Below, one piece after another: positions 50,499 through 59,509 of a stretch of DNA of 64,000 nt. The DNA is from Diaphorobacter caeni. GTDB lineage: Bacteria; Pseudomonadota; Gammaproteobacteria; Burkholderiales; Burkholderiaceae_C. The DNA is taken from assembly GCF_015354245.1 (NCBI RefSeq), contig NZ_JADKYZ010000009.1, positions 186,001 to 250,000 of the forward strand, in the 5' to 3' direction. Under the pieces are notes generated by a model that made no database searches, had not been told where the DNA came from, and worked only from the letters and a program-made list of their open reading frames with translations. Made by a program: the position numbers and the translations under genes. Positions within the stretch are counted from its first letter, which is position 1. Each line of letters starts with the position of its first letter.

Positions 50499-53016
50499 TT
50501 CGGTTCGTGTAGATCACGGGCTCGGTGTTGCTGGATTGGCTGAGGGTGTTGATTGCCGCAGCTGGTGCGCCTTTGCTGAGTTCCGAACTACGCGCAAAGA
50601 AATTTACGGTTTTCGGACTATTGACAACCGCCGCACCAATCCGCGCGCCCACCCCTGCGGCCCCGAGACCAGTAAGCACCGGAACGTTTCCCGTGGCCAA
50701 AGCAGTCGCCAGCCCAGACCAATACCCTATAGCTGAAGCCTGCCGGGCCGTCCCACTTGGATTCGCTAGCACCTGTGCACCTTCCCTGCGCAGCGATGCC
50801 ATCCGACCCATCTGCTCGATCTTCCCGCGAAGCCCAGGCATGCCCGAATTCGCGAACAGCGCCATGCGCGCGGGCCCGCTCATCGCAGCCAGATTCGTGA
50901 GGAACGTCTCGCTGGAGAAGTTCTCGCCCATCTCATTTTGAGCCGAGTTCCGCGCACGACCCAGACGCTGCAGCACAGCCGCCGCGACCTCGCGCCGGTT
51001 CTCGACCGGCATACTCTTCATGATGCGCGTGATCTGCGTTCCACCATCCGACATGCCGCTGGTGGCCGCACGAAAAATCTTCTCCGGAGCGTCGCGGTTC
51101 ACCACGGACTCGAGCTGTTCCAGACGCTGGATGCTGGCGCGCGTGTACTGATTCGCCCTCCCCCACGCCTGTTCGGCCTGGGGGCCTGCTGCCTTTGCTG
51201 CATCACCCAGATCGTCGCTCAGCGCTGCGTACAGCGCGCGCCACTTGCTGCGCGGCACGTCGGCCGTGAGACCGCCCTCGCTGATCTCGGCGCCCACCAA
51301 GGTGCGCAGCTTCTTCAGCGACTCGTAGGGCAGCTTTCCATCCACTTCGCCGCGCAAGAAATCAGCTACCTCACGCTCGATCTGATCGCTGTTGCGGACC
51401 ACATTGGGCGAGCGGATGCTGCCGAGATCCCTTGGGGACATGACGGAGTTCGGCTCAGGCAGGGCATTGATTTCCTTGGCGCTCATCACGGGATACTTGT
51501 CGGGCAGCTCTTTGATCTCCTTGGGGGTCTGGACGGGCTCGAAATTGTTCATCCCGAGGTTCGCGCGCTCGGAGTTACGAGCAGTGGCTGCCTCAGCCTG
51601 ACGCTGAAGGTCTGCGCGCCACTCTGCGTTCTGCGCCTTTGCACTGGCTGCCTGGTCGTGCAGACCCTGGCGCCATGCCTTGTTCGCCTCGATCGCCTCA
51701 TCGGTCTGAAGCCGAAGGTTTCCTGCGTGACGCTGATTGGCGGCCTCGGCACTCTGTGCTTCGGCAGTGAGGCGCGCACGTAGCTCTTCGGCCTTCTCAC
51801 GCATGCCGGGACGCGACAGAATGGCTTCAATGCCGCCAGTGTCGCTCTTCAACCCACCTTCGATGCCCTGAATGCGCGCGTTCTTGAACCATGCGGAAAG
51901 TGCTGGCGCGCCCGCGATGTCGGCGTTCAGGTCGGCAAGCGCCTGCTGTGTGCGCGTGCTGGCCACCTGCGTGCTTGCTGGGATGAAGTCGTCGAGCTTG
52001 CGATACAGCGCCGTTTGAGTCGTTTTGACGTTGTCCTTGAACGCGTTCACGCCCTTGGCGATTGCTTCGCCTGCACCCCAGCCTGTGGCGTTGGGCGACA
52101 GCGAATCCGTGACTTCTTGCACGCTGTCCTGCAGCGCTTTTGCCTGCATTTCGCCGCGCCGCTGCATGATGCCAGCGCCACCGGGCACGTTCGACAGACC
52201 TGTTTCCGCCGCCTGAATGCCGCGCGACTGAGTGGCTTGACCAAGTGTCGGCGTCGTGCCCGTGGCATCCTCGAACGTCTTGATGTTCTCGACCATCCGT
52301 TGACGACCAGCCTCACCACCGCGAACCACGCCGCGCACCGCCGCCTTTGCCGCAAAGGAACCCACGGAAGGAGCGAGCCCGCCCACAAGCCCTGCGGCAA
52401 GCTGCGCACCTTCGCCACCTCCACTCTCACGCACGATATTGGATGCCGCACCGGAGGCCGCGCCACTGCCCAACTGCATTGCAGGCGCTGCCATCAACTC
52501 GGCGCCCACGGCGCGCGCGACAGGAGCGGCCGCAGATGTCGCAGCTGCTGCGCCCAGACCCATTGTTGAGGCTGCCCCGGCAGCGCCCCGATTGATGCCT
52601 TCAACAACACGCTCGCTGGCCGACTGTGCAACCGGCACGCCCGCTCGGGTCATCAAGTCGCCGACGGAGTCGCCGGCCATCTTGAGTCGCGGACCGATGC
52701 CCTTGCCGGCCACAAAGTCGGCGGCAGCATTGAGCGGCTTTGCGATCAGGTTGTCGCTCACCATCGCGGGGAGATCTACGAGGCCTTGGACTACCCCACG
52801 TGTACCGATACCGAAGCCGCGCGCAGCCTGATCGCCCAGCGATGGCTTGGCCGCCAGTGCCGCTGCGGGGGTGGGAGACGTACTGCCGGGTTCATCATCC
52901 CATTTGACCGCTCCCGGATCGATCTTCGAAGCAGGCGCATTGGCCGGCTCTGAGGTTGAGGTAGTGCCTGCCGCTGCAGGTTCGTCCCATTGAACTGCAT
53001 TCGGATCAATTGGCAT
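50425..53016 (-). CDS. Internal virion / DNA-ejection protein (863 aa)
   Basis: Start at ATG 53016 (MPIDPNAVQWDE) with GGGAG 8 nt upstream, overlapping the previous gene's end. The N-terminus carries two copies of a short DPxAVxWDE motif. Ala/Gly-rich membrane-active-looking stretches (GAAGAASTMGLGAAAATSAA, LAAGLVGGLAPSVGSFAAKA) are followed by a long coiled coil (about 400-560) and a conserved-looking C-terminal domain. This is typical of podovirus proteins carried in the capsid and injected with the DNA. Confidence 0.75.
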   Translation of the reverse strand: MPIDPNAVQWDEPAAAGTTSTSEPANAPASKIDPGAVKWDDEPGSTSPTPAAALAAKPSLGDQAARGFGIGTRGVVQGLVDLPAMVSDNLIAKPLNAAADFVAGKGIGPRLKMAGDSVGDLMTRAGVPVAQSASERVVEGINRGAAGAASTMGLGAAAATSAAAPVARAVGAELMAAPAMQLGSGAASGAASNIVRESGGGEGAQLAAGLVGGLAPSVGSFAAKAAVRGVVRGGEAGRQRMVENIKTFEDATGTTPTLGQATQSRGIQAAETGLSNVPGGAGIMQRRGEMQAKALQDSVQEVTDSLSPNATGWGAGEAIAKGVNAFKDNVKTTQTALYRKLDDFIPASTQVASTRTQQALADLNADIAGAPALSAWFKNARIQGIEGGLKSDTGGIEAILSRPGMREKAEELRARLTAEAQSAEAANQRHAGNLRLQTDEAIEANKAWRQGLHDQAASAKAQNAEWRADLQRQAEAATARNSERANLGMNNFEPVQTPKEIKELPDKYPVMSAKEINALPEPNSVMSPRDLGSIRSPNVVRNSDQIEREVADFLRGEVDGKLPYESLKKLRTLVGAEISEGGLTADVPRSKWRALYAALSDDLGDAAKAAGPQAEQAWGRANQYTRASIQRLEQLESVVNRDAPEKIFRAATSGMSDGGTQITRIMKSMPVENRREVAAAVLQRLGRARNSAQNEMGENFSSETFLTNLAAMSGPARMALFANSGMPGLRGKIEQMGRMASLRREGAQVLANPSGTARQASAIGYWSGLATALATGNVPVLTGLGAAGVGARIGAAVVNSPKTVNFFARSSELSKGAPAAAINTLSQSSNTEPVIYTNRIKAGVEARKQGRQVFPSGSGWVVR

Positions 53017-54580
53017 ATTCGACACTCCCGTCGCTGTACTGAATCACTCGTCGACCGTTCATGGTGCCGGTGCGGGCGACGCTTCGTTCAGACTTGGGCT
53101 GAGCTGCCGATTGGCCCTGCGTTGGCGACGCGGATGTCTGCGCAGCCCCCAACACTTGGCCAACACGTTTCTCGGCATCGGGGACTTCAGCCATGATGCC
53201 CGCCGTCGCAATTCTTTGGTTCTGACGCTTCTGCTCAATCACCTCAGGCGTATCACCCACCTGCGGGAAGTACTGCTTGCGGGCATTGTTGAATTCTGCA
53301 TCGGCAATGGCCGCTCCGGACTCCCGGCGCAAAACAGCATTGATGAAGTCACGTTGTGATTGCTCGACCTGCTGCTGCTCTGCTGATTGAGTCCAGTTGA
53401 GCATGCTTCCCAGCGCGCCATCTCCGGCAGCTCGTTTAATCAAGCCAGGCTGCTCGACGCCAGCCTTCCCATCCGGTCCATCCTTCGCCAGCTCGTCCAA
53501 TTTTTTTCCCGCTTCCTGCATGCGCGTGCCGAACTGCAGGGCCTTGGCCTGCGTGTCGTTGAGCGGCGCGCGCGAGCCGCGGACTGTCGGATCTGCTGGC
53601 CCACCCGGAATGTGCGTAAGACTGCCATCCGCTGTGTAGCGATAGCCAGCAGGCGCTTGGCTGCGTGCGTTGGCAGCGTCGACGGTAGCACGACTGGCGA
53701 TCTGTTGCCGTTGCAAATGTCCGAGCTCCTGCATGGAGGTGCGCTGCAATGCCCCGCCCTGCTCCATTTGGGTTCGGCGTGTGCTTCCAAGATCTCCGAG
53801 CATGGCGCGAGCATTGGCCCCCTGCTCCTGCATGGTCGTTTGAAGAAGCTGAGCGTTGCGTGCGCGAGATGCCGGATCGTTGCCCTGGGCATAGTCGAAC
53901 TGGCGTTGCGCGCCCAACTCGCCTGCGAGGATCGAGCGTGCCCGGCGGAACCCCGTGTTGCCTGAGGCAATGAACGACGGGCCGGCCTGAGGAGCCTGAA
54001 TCTGACCGGATGCCATGAGCCGCCCCATCGACTCCAGACGCGAGCGTGCATCCAAGTTATTCGCGGCACTTTCAGCCGATGCAGGAACGTCGCCGCCTGC
54101 AAAGTTGGAAAAGCCGGAACCGATACCGCTCGGCATCGCGCCTGCGGGCAGCGAAGTGACGGAGCCCGATGGAGCCTTGCCGTTGATGGTGATATCGCCC
54201 GCTACGTCATTGCCGCTGTAGCTGTTGCCTACGCGGGTGACATTCCCAAGAGTCCCGAGCGCCGAAGCAGCACCGCTGGATGGTTGAGTCGAATCTGAAG
54301 TGGCCGATTTGACCAAGGGCTTGCTCGGGTCCGCCATCGGCGGATTGACATAGCCGCGACCTGCACCCGCACTTACCGCGCCCGTAAGATTTCCCAGAAT
54401 TGCTGGTGCCGAGACTGCCTCTGGTGACGCAGACACCGCAGATGCAATGGGCCCCCGATTGACCGGAGCTCCTCCGAAGCCACTTTCGCCCTGCAGGCGA
54501 TTTCCGGGGAAGATATTCCTTGGAGATGTTGGTCGAGGAAGCTGCTCCAGCTCCTGCTCTGCGGAATTTGGGGATGCCAT
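53006..54580 (-). CDS. Internal virion protein (524 aa), first gene of a late unit
   Basis: Low-complexity Ser/Gly/Ala-rich first half and a helical second half (QRDFINAVLRRESGAAIADA then EFNNARKQYFPQVGDTPEVI), a combination seen in podovirus injection proteins. The C-terminus ends in a short beta motif (MNGRRVIQYSDGSVEYAN). A late-motif copy lies 57 nt upstream of the ATG, and a rightward accessory gene lies beyond. Confidence 0.7.
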   Translation of the reverse strand: MASPNSAEQELEQLPRPTSPRNIFPGNRLQGESGFGGAPVNRGPIASAVSASPEAVSAPAILGNLTGAVSAGAGRGYVNPPMADPSKPLVKSATSDSTQPSSGAASALGTLGNVTRVGNSYSGNDVAGDITINGKAPSGSVTSLPAGAMPSGIGSGFSNFAGGDVPASAESAANNLDARSRLESMGRLMASGQIQAPQAGPSFIASGNTGFRRARSILAGELGAQRQFDYAQGNDPASRARNAQLLQTTMQEQGANARAMLGDLGSTRRTQMEQGGALQRTSMQELGHLQRQQIASRATVDAANARSQAPAGYRYTADGSLTHIPGGPADPTVRGSRAPLNDTQAKALQFGTRMQEAGKKLDELAKDGPDGKAGVEQPGLIKRAAGDGALGSMLNWTQSAEQQQVEQSQRDFINAVLRRESGAAIADAEFNNARKQYFPQVGDTPEVIEQKRQNQRIATAGIMAEVPDAEKRVGQVLGAAQTSASPTQGQSAAQPKSERSVARTGTMNGRRVIQYSDGSVEYAN

Positions 54581-54636
54581 CTGCGGCCTTTCAATGGAGA
54601 TTGGCTACAGTCTCCACTTGCGGCGGCGCGATGCAA

Positions 54637-54650
54637 AACCCCACAGGGGG
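54637..54650 (-). promoter_or_regulatory. Late-gene motif copy 4 (AACCCCACAGGGGG)
   Basis: Same dyad as at 33885, 37073 and 48653, here 57 nt before the leftward ATG at 54580 and 46 nt before the rightward ATG at 54696. Confidence 0.65.
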
Positions 54651-54695
54651 CACAAACACAGCTCCGTCAATCAGCCTCTCAAGATCAAGCACACC

Positions 54696-55271
54696 ATGAA
54701 ATTCAATATCGACCGCCGCCATGCAGGAGATTCCCCATTACGCGCCGCGGAGATTGAGAGCCGCATGGAGCGAGATTTCTGCGTGGCGATGAGCGACGAC
54801 GCTGGGCATAGCTATTTGATTTGGTTTCCACCAGTACCCGCCGCGCAGCTCGAGTCGCATTGGCAATCCATTCCAGCAAGCGCCAAACTGGATATGCAAG
54901 AGCGATTGGGCGGAGACTGGTTCACGATTTGCGATTGGCCGCATAGAACAATCAAGGTGGGCAAGTACCGAACGACGCAGCACTTCTCCAATGAAATGCG
55001 CTTGTATTTGAAGCTCGCGATTCCGGGCTTGTATAGCGGTGAGGCGTGCTGCGACAACGACTCTTATCTCATTACGCCGTCAGGCCAGAAGATCTATCAC
55101 GCTGGATTCAATGGCGAGAAGGATGATCCCGAAGCCTGGGCAAAACGATTTGTCGAATGGAGTCAATGTGTCGCGGTTGTGCGGCATCACTGGGTGGCTT
55201 CACTGCCGCTTAAACGAGTGAAGGGTATGCCGCGGCGCCGTGCAAAGCGACGTGCGAAACGTTTGTCGTAA
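54696..55271 (+). CDS. Unknown accessory protein (191 aa), moron
   Basis: Starts at ATG 54696 (MKFNIDRRHAGDS); the frame is open upstream to 54447 but that part is the shadow of the leftward virion gene. The protein is mixed alpha/beta and Trp-rich (YLIWFPPVPAAQLESHWQSI, RLGGDWFTICDWPHR), with a very basic C-terminus (MPRRRAKRRAKRLS). I recognise no family. It is rightward, alone, between two leftward virion genes, so it is probably expressed in the lysogen. Confidence 0.6.
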   Translation: MKFNIDRRHAGDSPLRAAEIESRMERDFCVAMSDDAGHSYLIWFPPVPAAQLESHWQSIPASAKLDMQERLGGDWFTICDWPHRTIKVGKYRTTQHFSNEMRLYLKLAIPGLYSGEACCDNDSYLITPSGQKIYHAGFNGEKDDPEAWAKRFVEWSQCVAVVRHHWVASLPLKRVKGMPRRRAKRRAKRLS

Positions 55272-55313
55272 GGATCGCGGGAGCCTCTTGCGATCACAGA
55301 TCGCTGTGCTCAG

Positions 55314-56645
55314 TTAAGGACTTGAAGCGTCGTCCGAAGGCAGGTGCATCAAAGTGGCAGCAGCTCCCAGCCCCAGTCCGGCACCAGCCGAGTTGAACTG
55401 GATGACCTTGTTCAGGTTGGGATTGCTGTTCACATATTCGCGAATGCGCTTCGCGGTTTTTGGCGCCACAGACTTGATGTAATTTGGATCAGCCATGTAG
55501 GCGCGAATGGCTTCGGACATCAATTCAGAATCGATCTCGGATGGAGGATAACCGTCAGTCTTCGGTGTTGCTCCGATCTTCCCTTTTGGAACATACATCG
55601 ATGAGTTTTGGTCAGAATAAACTTGCGAAAGTTCACGCTTGATTCCGTCCGTAGGAATCTTCGAGCCACCTCGTCCGATGGTGGCAAAGGTTAAATCGTC
55701 GACTGCGTGACCAAGCTCGTGTCGCTGAACTCTGGCCTGCGTCTCGGCTGGCAATGCATGATCAATCGAAATGGTGCGCTGGTCCCCGGAGCGCGTGTAG
55801 CGTCCGAAGTCGCCCTTTAACTGCGGTCCGCTTCTGGCTGCGAAGTCGGTTTGAATTCCAAGGTCACGGGCAAGCCCGTACGCATCGACTCCTGAGAGGC
55901 CTTCGTCATCGCCTCCAACAGTTCGGCGTCCTGCGATGAAACGCGCTCCGAGAGGATTCCCATCGATGTCAACCGTAAGTGGGCTGCCTCTCTCCCCTTG
56001 AGCGCCTTGAGGGTAGTCGTCATGAAATGGCCTTTGCTGTAGTGGCTTAGGGTCACTGATTATAGCGTTTTTCGATGTTTTGACCAAATCAAACGCTTGC
56101 ATTCTTGTAGCAGCATCGCCCGAATTTGCGACACCTCCAGCACCTTGCGCAGGCTTGGAAAAAATAGTTTGCGTATCCGTCGAAAATCCGGTTTTAGGAC
56201 CCGTAGCAGCGGCTCGACCAAGGCCTGCCAAGGGCGTCATCAATGTTGCCAAGGCTTCAGCTGCAGGACGCCGCACGGGCGAAACCGACCCCATGTTTTC
56301 GAACTTCTGTCCCAGCCACTCAGATCCGCCAACGGGCGATTGGATCAAATCGGGAGGCGCGGACATCAGACCCAGCTTGTGGCCTGCCAGTCCACCGGCG
56401 GCGATGGCCGAGTTCGTGAGCACGGCAGCAGCATCGACCGGAGCTCCCATCACATTGATCGCGGCCCGGTTCGCGACATCGCGGACGGCTCCGAGAGATG
56501 CGGGATAGATTGCCGCGTTGATGCGATCCGGGATAGATGACATGGCTGCAGTCGCGCCTGATCGCGGATCCGCCGAAGCCTTCTTGGGGACGCTCGAGCG
56601 GTTCAGTTCCAGCAGTTGCTGAACGGCGTCAGATTGATCAGCCAC
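55314..56645 (-). CDS. Virion-associated protein with zinc metallopeptidase motif (443 aa)
   Basis: Start at GTG 56645 with AAGGA 6 nt upstream; the frame is open to 56762 but overlaps the adaptor gene. The first about 190 residues resemble a helical internal virion protein. At 306-316, VQRHELGHAVD has HExxH (His309, Glu310, His313), the zinc-binding and catalytic signature of metallopeptidases. The C-terminal SELMSEAIRAYMADPNYIKS then VAPKTAKRIREYVNSNPNL is a conserved segment in large phage polyproteins. It may process virion proteins or act after injection. It is the gene directly downstream of the tail adaptor. Confidence 0.75.
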   Translation of the reverse strand: MADQSDAVQQLLELNRSSVPKKASADPRSGATAAMSSIPDRINAAIYPASLGAVRDVANRAAINVMGAPVDAAAVLTNSAIAAGGLAGHKLGLMSAPPDLIQSPVGGSEWLGQKFENMGSVSPVRRPAAEALATLMTPLAGLGRAAATGPKTGFSTDTQTIFSKPAQGAGGVANSGDAATRMQAFDLVKTSKNAIISDPKPLQQRPFHDDYPQGAQGERGSPLTVDIDGNPLGARFIAGRRTVGGDDEGLSGVDAYGLARDLGIQTDFAARSGPQLKGDFGRYTRSGDQRTISIDHALPAETQARVQRHELGHAVDDLTFATIGRGGSKIPTDGIKRELSQVYSDQNSSMYVPKGKIGATPKTDGYPPSEIDSELMSEAIRAYMADPNYIKSVAPKTAKRIREYVNSNPNLNKVIQFNSAGAGLGLGAAATLMHLPSDDASSP

Positions 56646-56661
56646 GTGAATTCCTTGTGCG

Positions 56662-57318
56662 TCACCAACGCATGCGGACGACAGGGGGACGCTTGTCCCG
56701 GTGCTTGCGCTGCACGTTGGCATCTGGCCGCTCGCCGAAAGCGCGGGCGAACATGGCTTCATGTTCCAGCGCCTTCACCTTGTTGAAGGTCTCGGCGTCT
56801 GGTTTCAGACACGCGCAGCGATACACCCAATGGCGAAGATCCTCATGGAATCGCGCGGGGACTTCCGGCTCCACAATGGTCTGATCTTCCGTCAGTGGTT
56901 TGAGAGCGCCGCGATATACAGTGACCACCAGATCACCGACGACTGTCGGATTCGGTACCAGACGCACGCGAGGCTTCAGCTTACCGGTCGCTGGTTCGAA
57001 GATATAGAGTTGCGGCTGGCCGTGGCGATTCTCCCAGCCAGGCGAGTCGCAGTCGAGCTTTTCCACGCTCGTCTCGTCCAGAGGGCGGCCACGAAACGTG
57101 ACCCGCTTGATTTCGAAGACGCTCGCATGCAGTTCGTAGAAGGCCTGCGCTGGCACGACGGCGGGCGTGAGCCGATCCTCGATCAGCTTTGCCCGCTCGC
57201 ACGCCTCCTGCACCGCACTGTTCAGATAGCGAACGAGGTCCGCATCTGACCACAGATAGTTCTCCACCGCGTCGTCCAAGTCCGAGCGGAATGCGGCGAG
57301 GAGCTGATCGACCTTCAT
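56662..57318 (-). CDS. Phage head-tail adaptor-like protein (DUF6682-type)
   Basis: 218 residues starting MKVDQLLAAFRSDLDDAVEN then YLWSDADLVRYLNSAVQEAC, followed by beta strands (FYELHASVFEIKRVTF) and a helical C-terminus (FHEDLRHWVYRCACLKPDAE). This arrangement fits the DUF6682/gp6-like adaptor family that sits between portal and tail in short-tailed phages. Confidence 0.78.
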   Translation of the reverse strand: MKVDQLLAAFRSDLDDAVENYLWSDADLVRYLNSAVQEACERAKLIEDRLTPAVVPAQAFYELHASVFEIKRVTFRGRPLDETSVEKLDCDSPGWENRHGQPQLYIFEPATGKLKPRVRLVPNPTVVGDLVVTVYRGALKPLTEDQTIVEPEVPARFHEDLRHWVYRCACLKPDAETFNKVKALEHEAMFARAFGERPDANVQRKHRDKRPPVVRMRW

Positions 57319-57320
57319 GA

Positions 57321-57695
57321 TCAGTTGTCGTCGCCTTCAGATGCCTTGGACACCTCGGCCCAGATGGCATCCACTTCCTCGCGCGATACCGTGAAGCCGA
57401 CGCGTGTGCCCAGCTTGCGCAGGTTGGGCTTGCCGTCAGCGGTGAAGTCGTCTTCGGCGCCGCCATCGAGCATGCCGTCCAGAGCGGCGCGAATCAACTC
57501 GGTGCGGTTGATTGCCGTGTTCTGCACAGGGTCAGGGTCGATCTGCTCGCCGGGCGGAACGGCGCCGCGAGACAGTGCCTCACGGCGGAAAATCATAGGC
57601 ACATCAGTGCCCTCGTCGTCAGCAGCGATCACCAGCGTATGGCCGGAGGTCAGGCCGATGTGCAGGGGTTCGTCAGTGGGTGAACGGAGTTTCAT
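57321..57695 (-). CDS. Phage head-region hypothetical protein (124 aa)
   Basis: Begins MKLRSPTDEPLHIGLTSGHT, a start I know from small proteins in the head region of many phages; the rest is acidic with a helical C-terminus (REEVDAIWAEVSK). Ends 2 nt before the adaptor ATG. Function unknown. Confidence 0.7.
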   Translation of the reverse strand: MKLRSPTDEPLHIGLTSGHTLVIAADDEGTDVPMIFRREALSRGAVPPGEQIDPDPVQNTAINRTELIRAALDGMLDGGAEDDFTADGKPNLRKLGTRVGFTVSREEVDAIWAEVSKASEGDDN

Positions 57696-57712
57696 TTTTC
57701 GCTTTCAAAAAG

Positions 57713-57736
57713 CCCGGAAGCCGCGAGGCTCCCGGG
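57713..57736 (-). terminator. Intrinsic terminator behind the decoration gene
   Basis: Stem CCCGGAAGCC (57713-57722) / GGCTCCCGGG (57727-57736) with one mismatch and a GCGA loop; on the minus strand it is followed by CTTTTTGA. It lies 37 bp past the decoration stop and would end the high-level head transcripts before the adaptor genes. Confidence 0.85.
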
Positions 57737-57772
57737 TTAAAAGGCCCGCAGGCCCGACCACTGAGAAACAGC

Positions 57773-58174
57773 TCAGCCCTGGCTGAAGGCCGAACGGCCT
57801 TCAACGAAATACTGGATGGTGATGCGCGCACTGCCCGCCGTTGCGGCGGCGCCCGACTGTGCAACCAGCGCCTTGAGCGCCTCGGCCACAGGGTGTTTGA
57901 AGCCGGTGATGGTCAGCGCCGTGCGGCCTGCTGTCTTCAGGTCGATGGCGACTGCCGTGTAGCGGTCATCATCGGTGGCATCGCCCAACTTCAGCGTTGC
58001 CGTGGTGGCGCTGTTCCATGCCGTAGTGACCGTCACGTCGCCGCCGACCAGCACAGCGTTACCCGGCAAGTCGATTGCAGGCTCGGCTGTGCCGTAGGCC
58101 GCGATGTCGGCAAAGCCGATGGTGAGGTGCGCCACGATCAGCTCCTGGCGACCGGAGTTCTTTTTGATGGCCAT
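57773..58174 (-). CDS. Phage capsid decoration-like protein (133 aa)
   Basis: A small beta-rich, Ala/Thr-rich protein (ELIVAHLTIGFADIAAYGTA, VLVGGDVTVTTAWNSATTAT, TLKLGDATDDDRYTAVAIDL) directly behind the coat gene, where head-decoration or minor capsid proteins are normally encoded. A terminator follows. Confidence 0.7.
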   Translation of the reverse strand: MAIKKNSGRQELIVAHLTIGFADIAAYGTAEPAIDLPGNAVLVGGDVTVTTAWNSATTATLKLGDATDDDRYTAVAIDLKTAGRTALTITGFKHPVAEALKALVAQSGAAATAGSARITIQYFVEGRSAFSQG

Positions 58175-58240
58175 GATGGCCTCCTTTCAACATCAGGGGG
58201 AGTTGGGCGGACAGGGCGCGAGGCCCTGCCCTGTGGCTGC

Positions 58241-59344
58241 TTACTGCAGGTAGTGGTCCAGAGAGACCACGCCGAAGTCTTCGAGCGAGTTGTCGTATAT
58301 CGAGAAGAATTTGGACTTCAGCAAGCCGAGCATCTTGTCCACGTTGATGCCCTGTTGGCTGTCGTACTGGAATTTCTTCTCGCACCACTCGGGAGCGCCC
58401 AAATCGGCCATCCCCAATGCCTGCGCACCGCAAAGCAACGTCCGGGTACCGTTCACGTTGCCGCCCGCGCCCCACTTCGCACCTGCTGCCGCGCCCTTGG
58501 TGTTGTAGACCAGCCGGTGTTCATGGATTACGGCACCGTCCACCGTAACGGTCGCGCCAGTGAACCAAGGCGAGTCGGTGCCGCTCTTGGCAGCAACCGC
58601 AACTACGGCGCGCTGGTAGTCGGGATCCTTCTTCAGTTGCGCCAATGTCTGCGGGTGAACGTGGAGCACGTAGTATTCCTTGCCTCCGCTCATCAGCGGC
58701 TTGACATAGTGCTCCTTGGCATAGGCGATCATGTCCACGATCATTGTGTACTTCGGCACGAATGCGCTAGTGATAGCACCCGTGTTCGAAGTCGCCAGCG
58801 ATGTGCCGTCCCACATCAAGGAGCGCTTGGAGGTTGGCGCAGACACATCGGCGGCGAACGCCAGATTCGGGAACGGGGAGCCCACGCGTGGCGCACCGTT
58901 GTTCTTGAATCCATAGCTGATGCCCGACAGCGTCAGGAAGGCGAGCTGATCGATACGGTTGGCCAGCCAGTAAGCCAGGCGGCTCTTGCCCATTTCACGG
59001 AAGTTGATGACCGTCTTCTGATCGGCCATCTTGCCCTTGTTGCGCACACCGTGGGTCATCAGGCCAATGCTCAGAATCTGCGCATAGGACTGCATCGCCT
59101 CTTCGTTGCCTTCGCGCTCGTTATCATCGATAACACCGTCTTCCACCAGGTCGGCCACGAGCTGCATGATGCACTGCTCGCCCTTTTCGGTTTTGGTCAG
59201 CTCGGTGATGATCTGAATCATGGAGTTTTCGTCCTTCCCCATGAATTTCTTGATAAACATCTGATCGCGGGCTGCGTGCCAAACATCACGCTCCCAGACC
59301 AGCTTTTGTGCGGGCGTCAGCTCCGCGAAATTGGTTGCACCCAT
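58241..59344 (-). CDS. Major capsid protein, N4-gp56/DUF4043-like
   Basis: 367 residues from ATG 59344 (MGATNFAELTPAQ) with AGGAG upstream. Segments such as KLVWERDVWHAARDQMFIKK, EQCIMQLVADLVEDGVIDDN, INFREMGKSRLAYWLANRID and the C-terminal GVVSLDHYLQ match the N4-gp56 family of HK97-fold coat proteins. It follows the scaffold gene by 165 bp, an unusually long gap for this operon, which contains a strong hairpin. Confidence 0.85.
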   Translation of the reverse strand: MGATNFAELTPAQKLVWERDVWHAARDQMFIKKFMGKDENSMIQIITELTKTEKGEQCIMQLVADLVEDGVIDDNEREGNEEAMQSYAQILSIGLMTHGVRNKGKMADQKTVINFREMGKSRLAYWLANRIDQLAFLTLSGISYGFKNNGAPRVGSPFPNLAFAADVSAPTSKRSLMWDGTSLATSNTGAITSAFVPKYTMIVDMIAYAKEHYVKPLMSGGKEYYVLHVHPQTLAQLKKDPDYQRAVVAVAAKSGTDSPWFTGATVTVDGAVIHEHRLVYNTKGAAAGAKWGAGGNVNGTRTLLCGAQALGMADLGAPEWCEKKFQYDSQQGINVDKMLGLLKSKFFSIYDNSLEDFGVVSLDHYLQ

Positions 59345-59471
59345 CGTTAGGCTCCTAGATTGGTTACGAAACAGGCGTTGCGCTGCCAAAGCGGAGACAT
59401 GACGGTGAGGCGGTCAAGAGCGCCGGGAGTTTTAACGTCAACCCAAGACGAAAGAACACCCTGAGCAGAGA

Positions 59472-59501
59472 TTCGGCAAGGCGGGCGAGTACCTTGCCGA
59501 A
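59472..59501. other. Perfect hairpin between scaffold and coat genes
   Basis: TTCGGCAAGG (59472-59481) and CCTTGCCGAA (59492-59501) form a 10-bp perfect stem with a 10-nt loop. No T tract follows on either strand, so it is more likely an RNA stability or processing element than a terminator. Confidence 0.7.
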
Positions 59502-59509
59502 CGAGTCAA

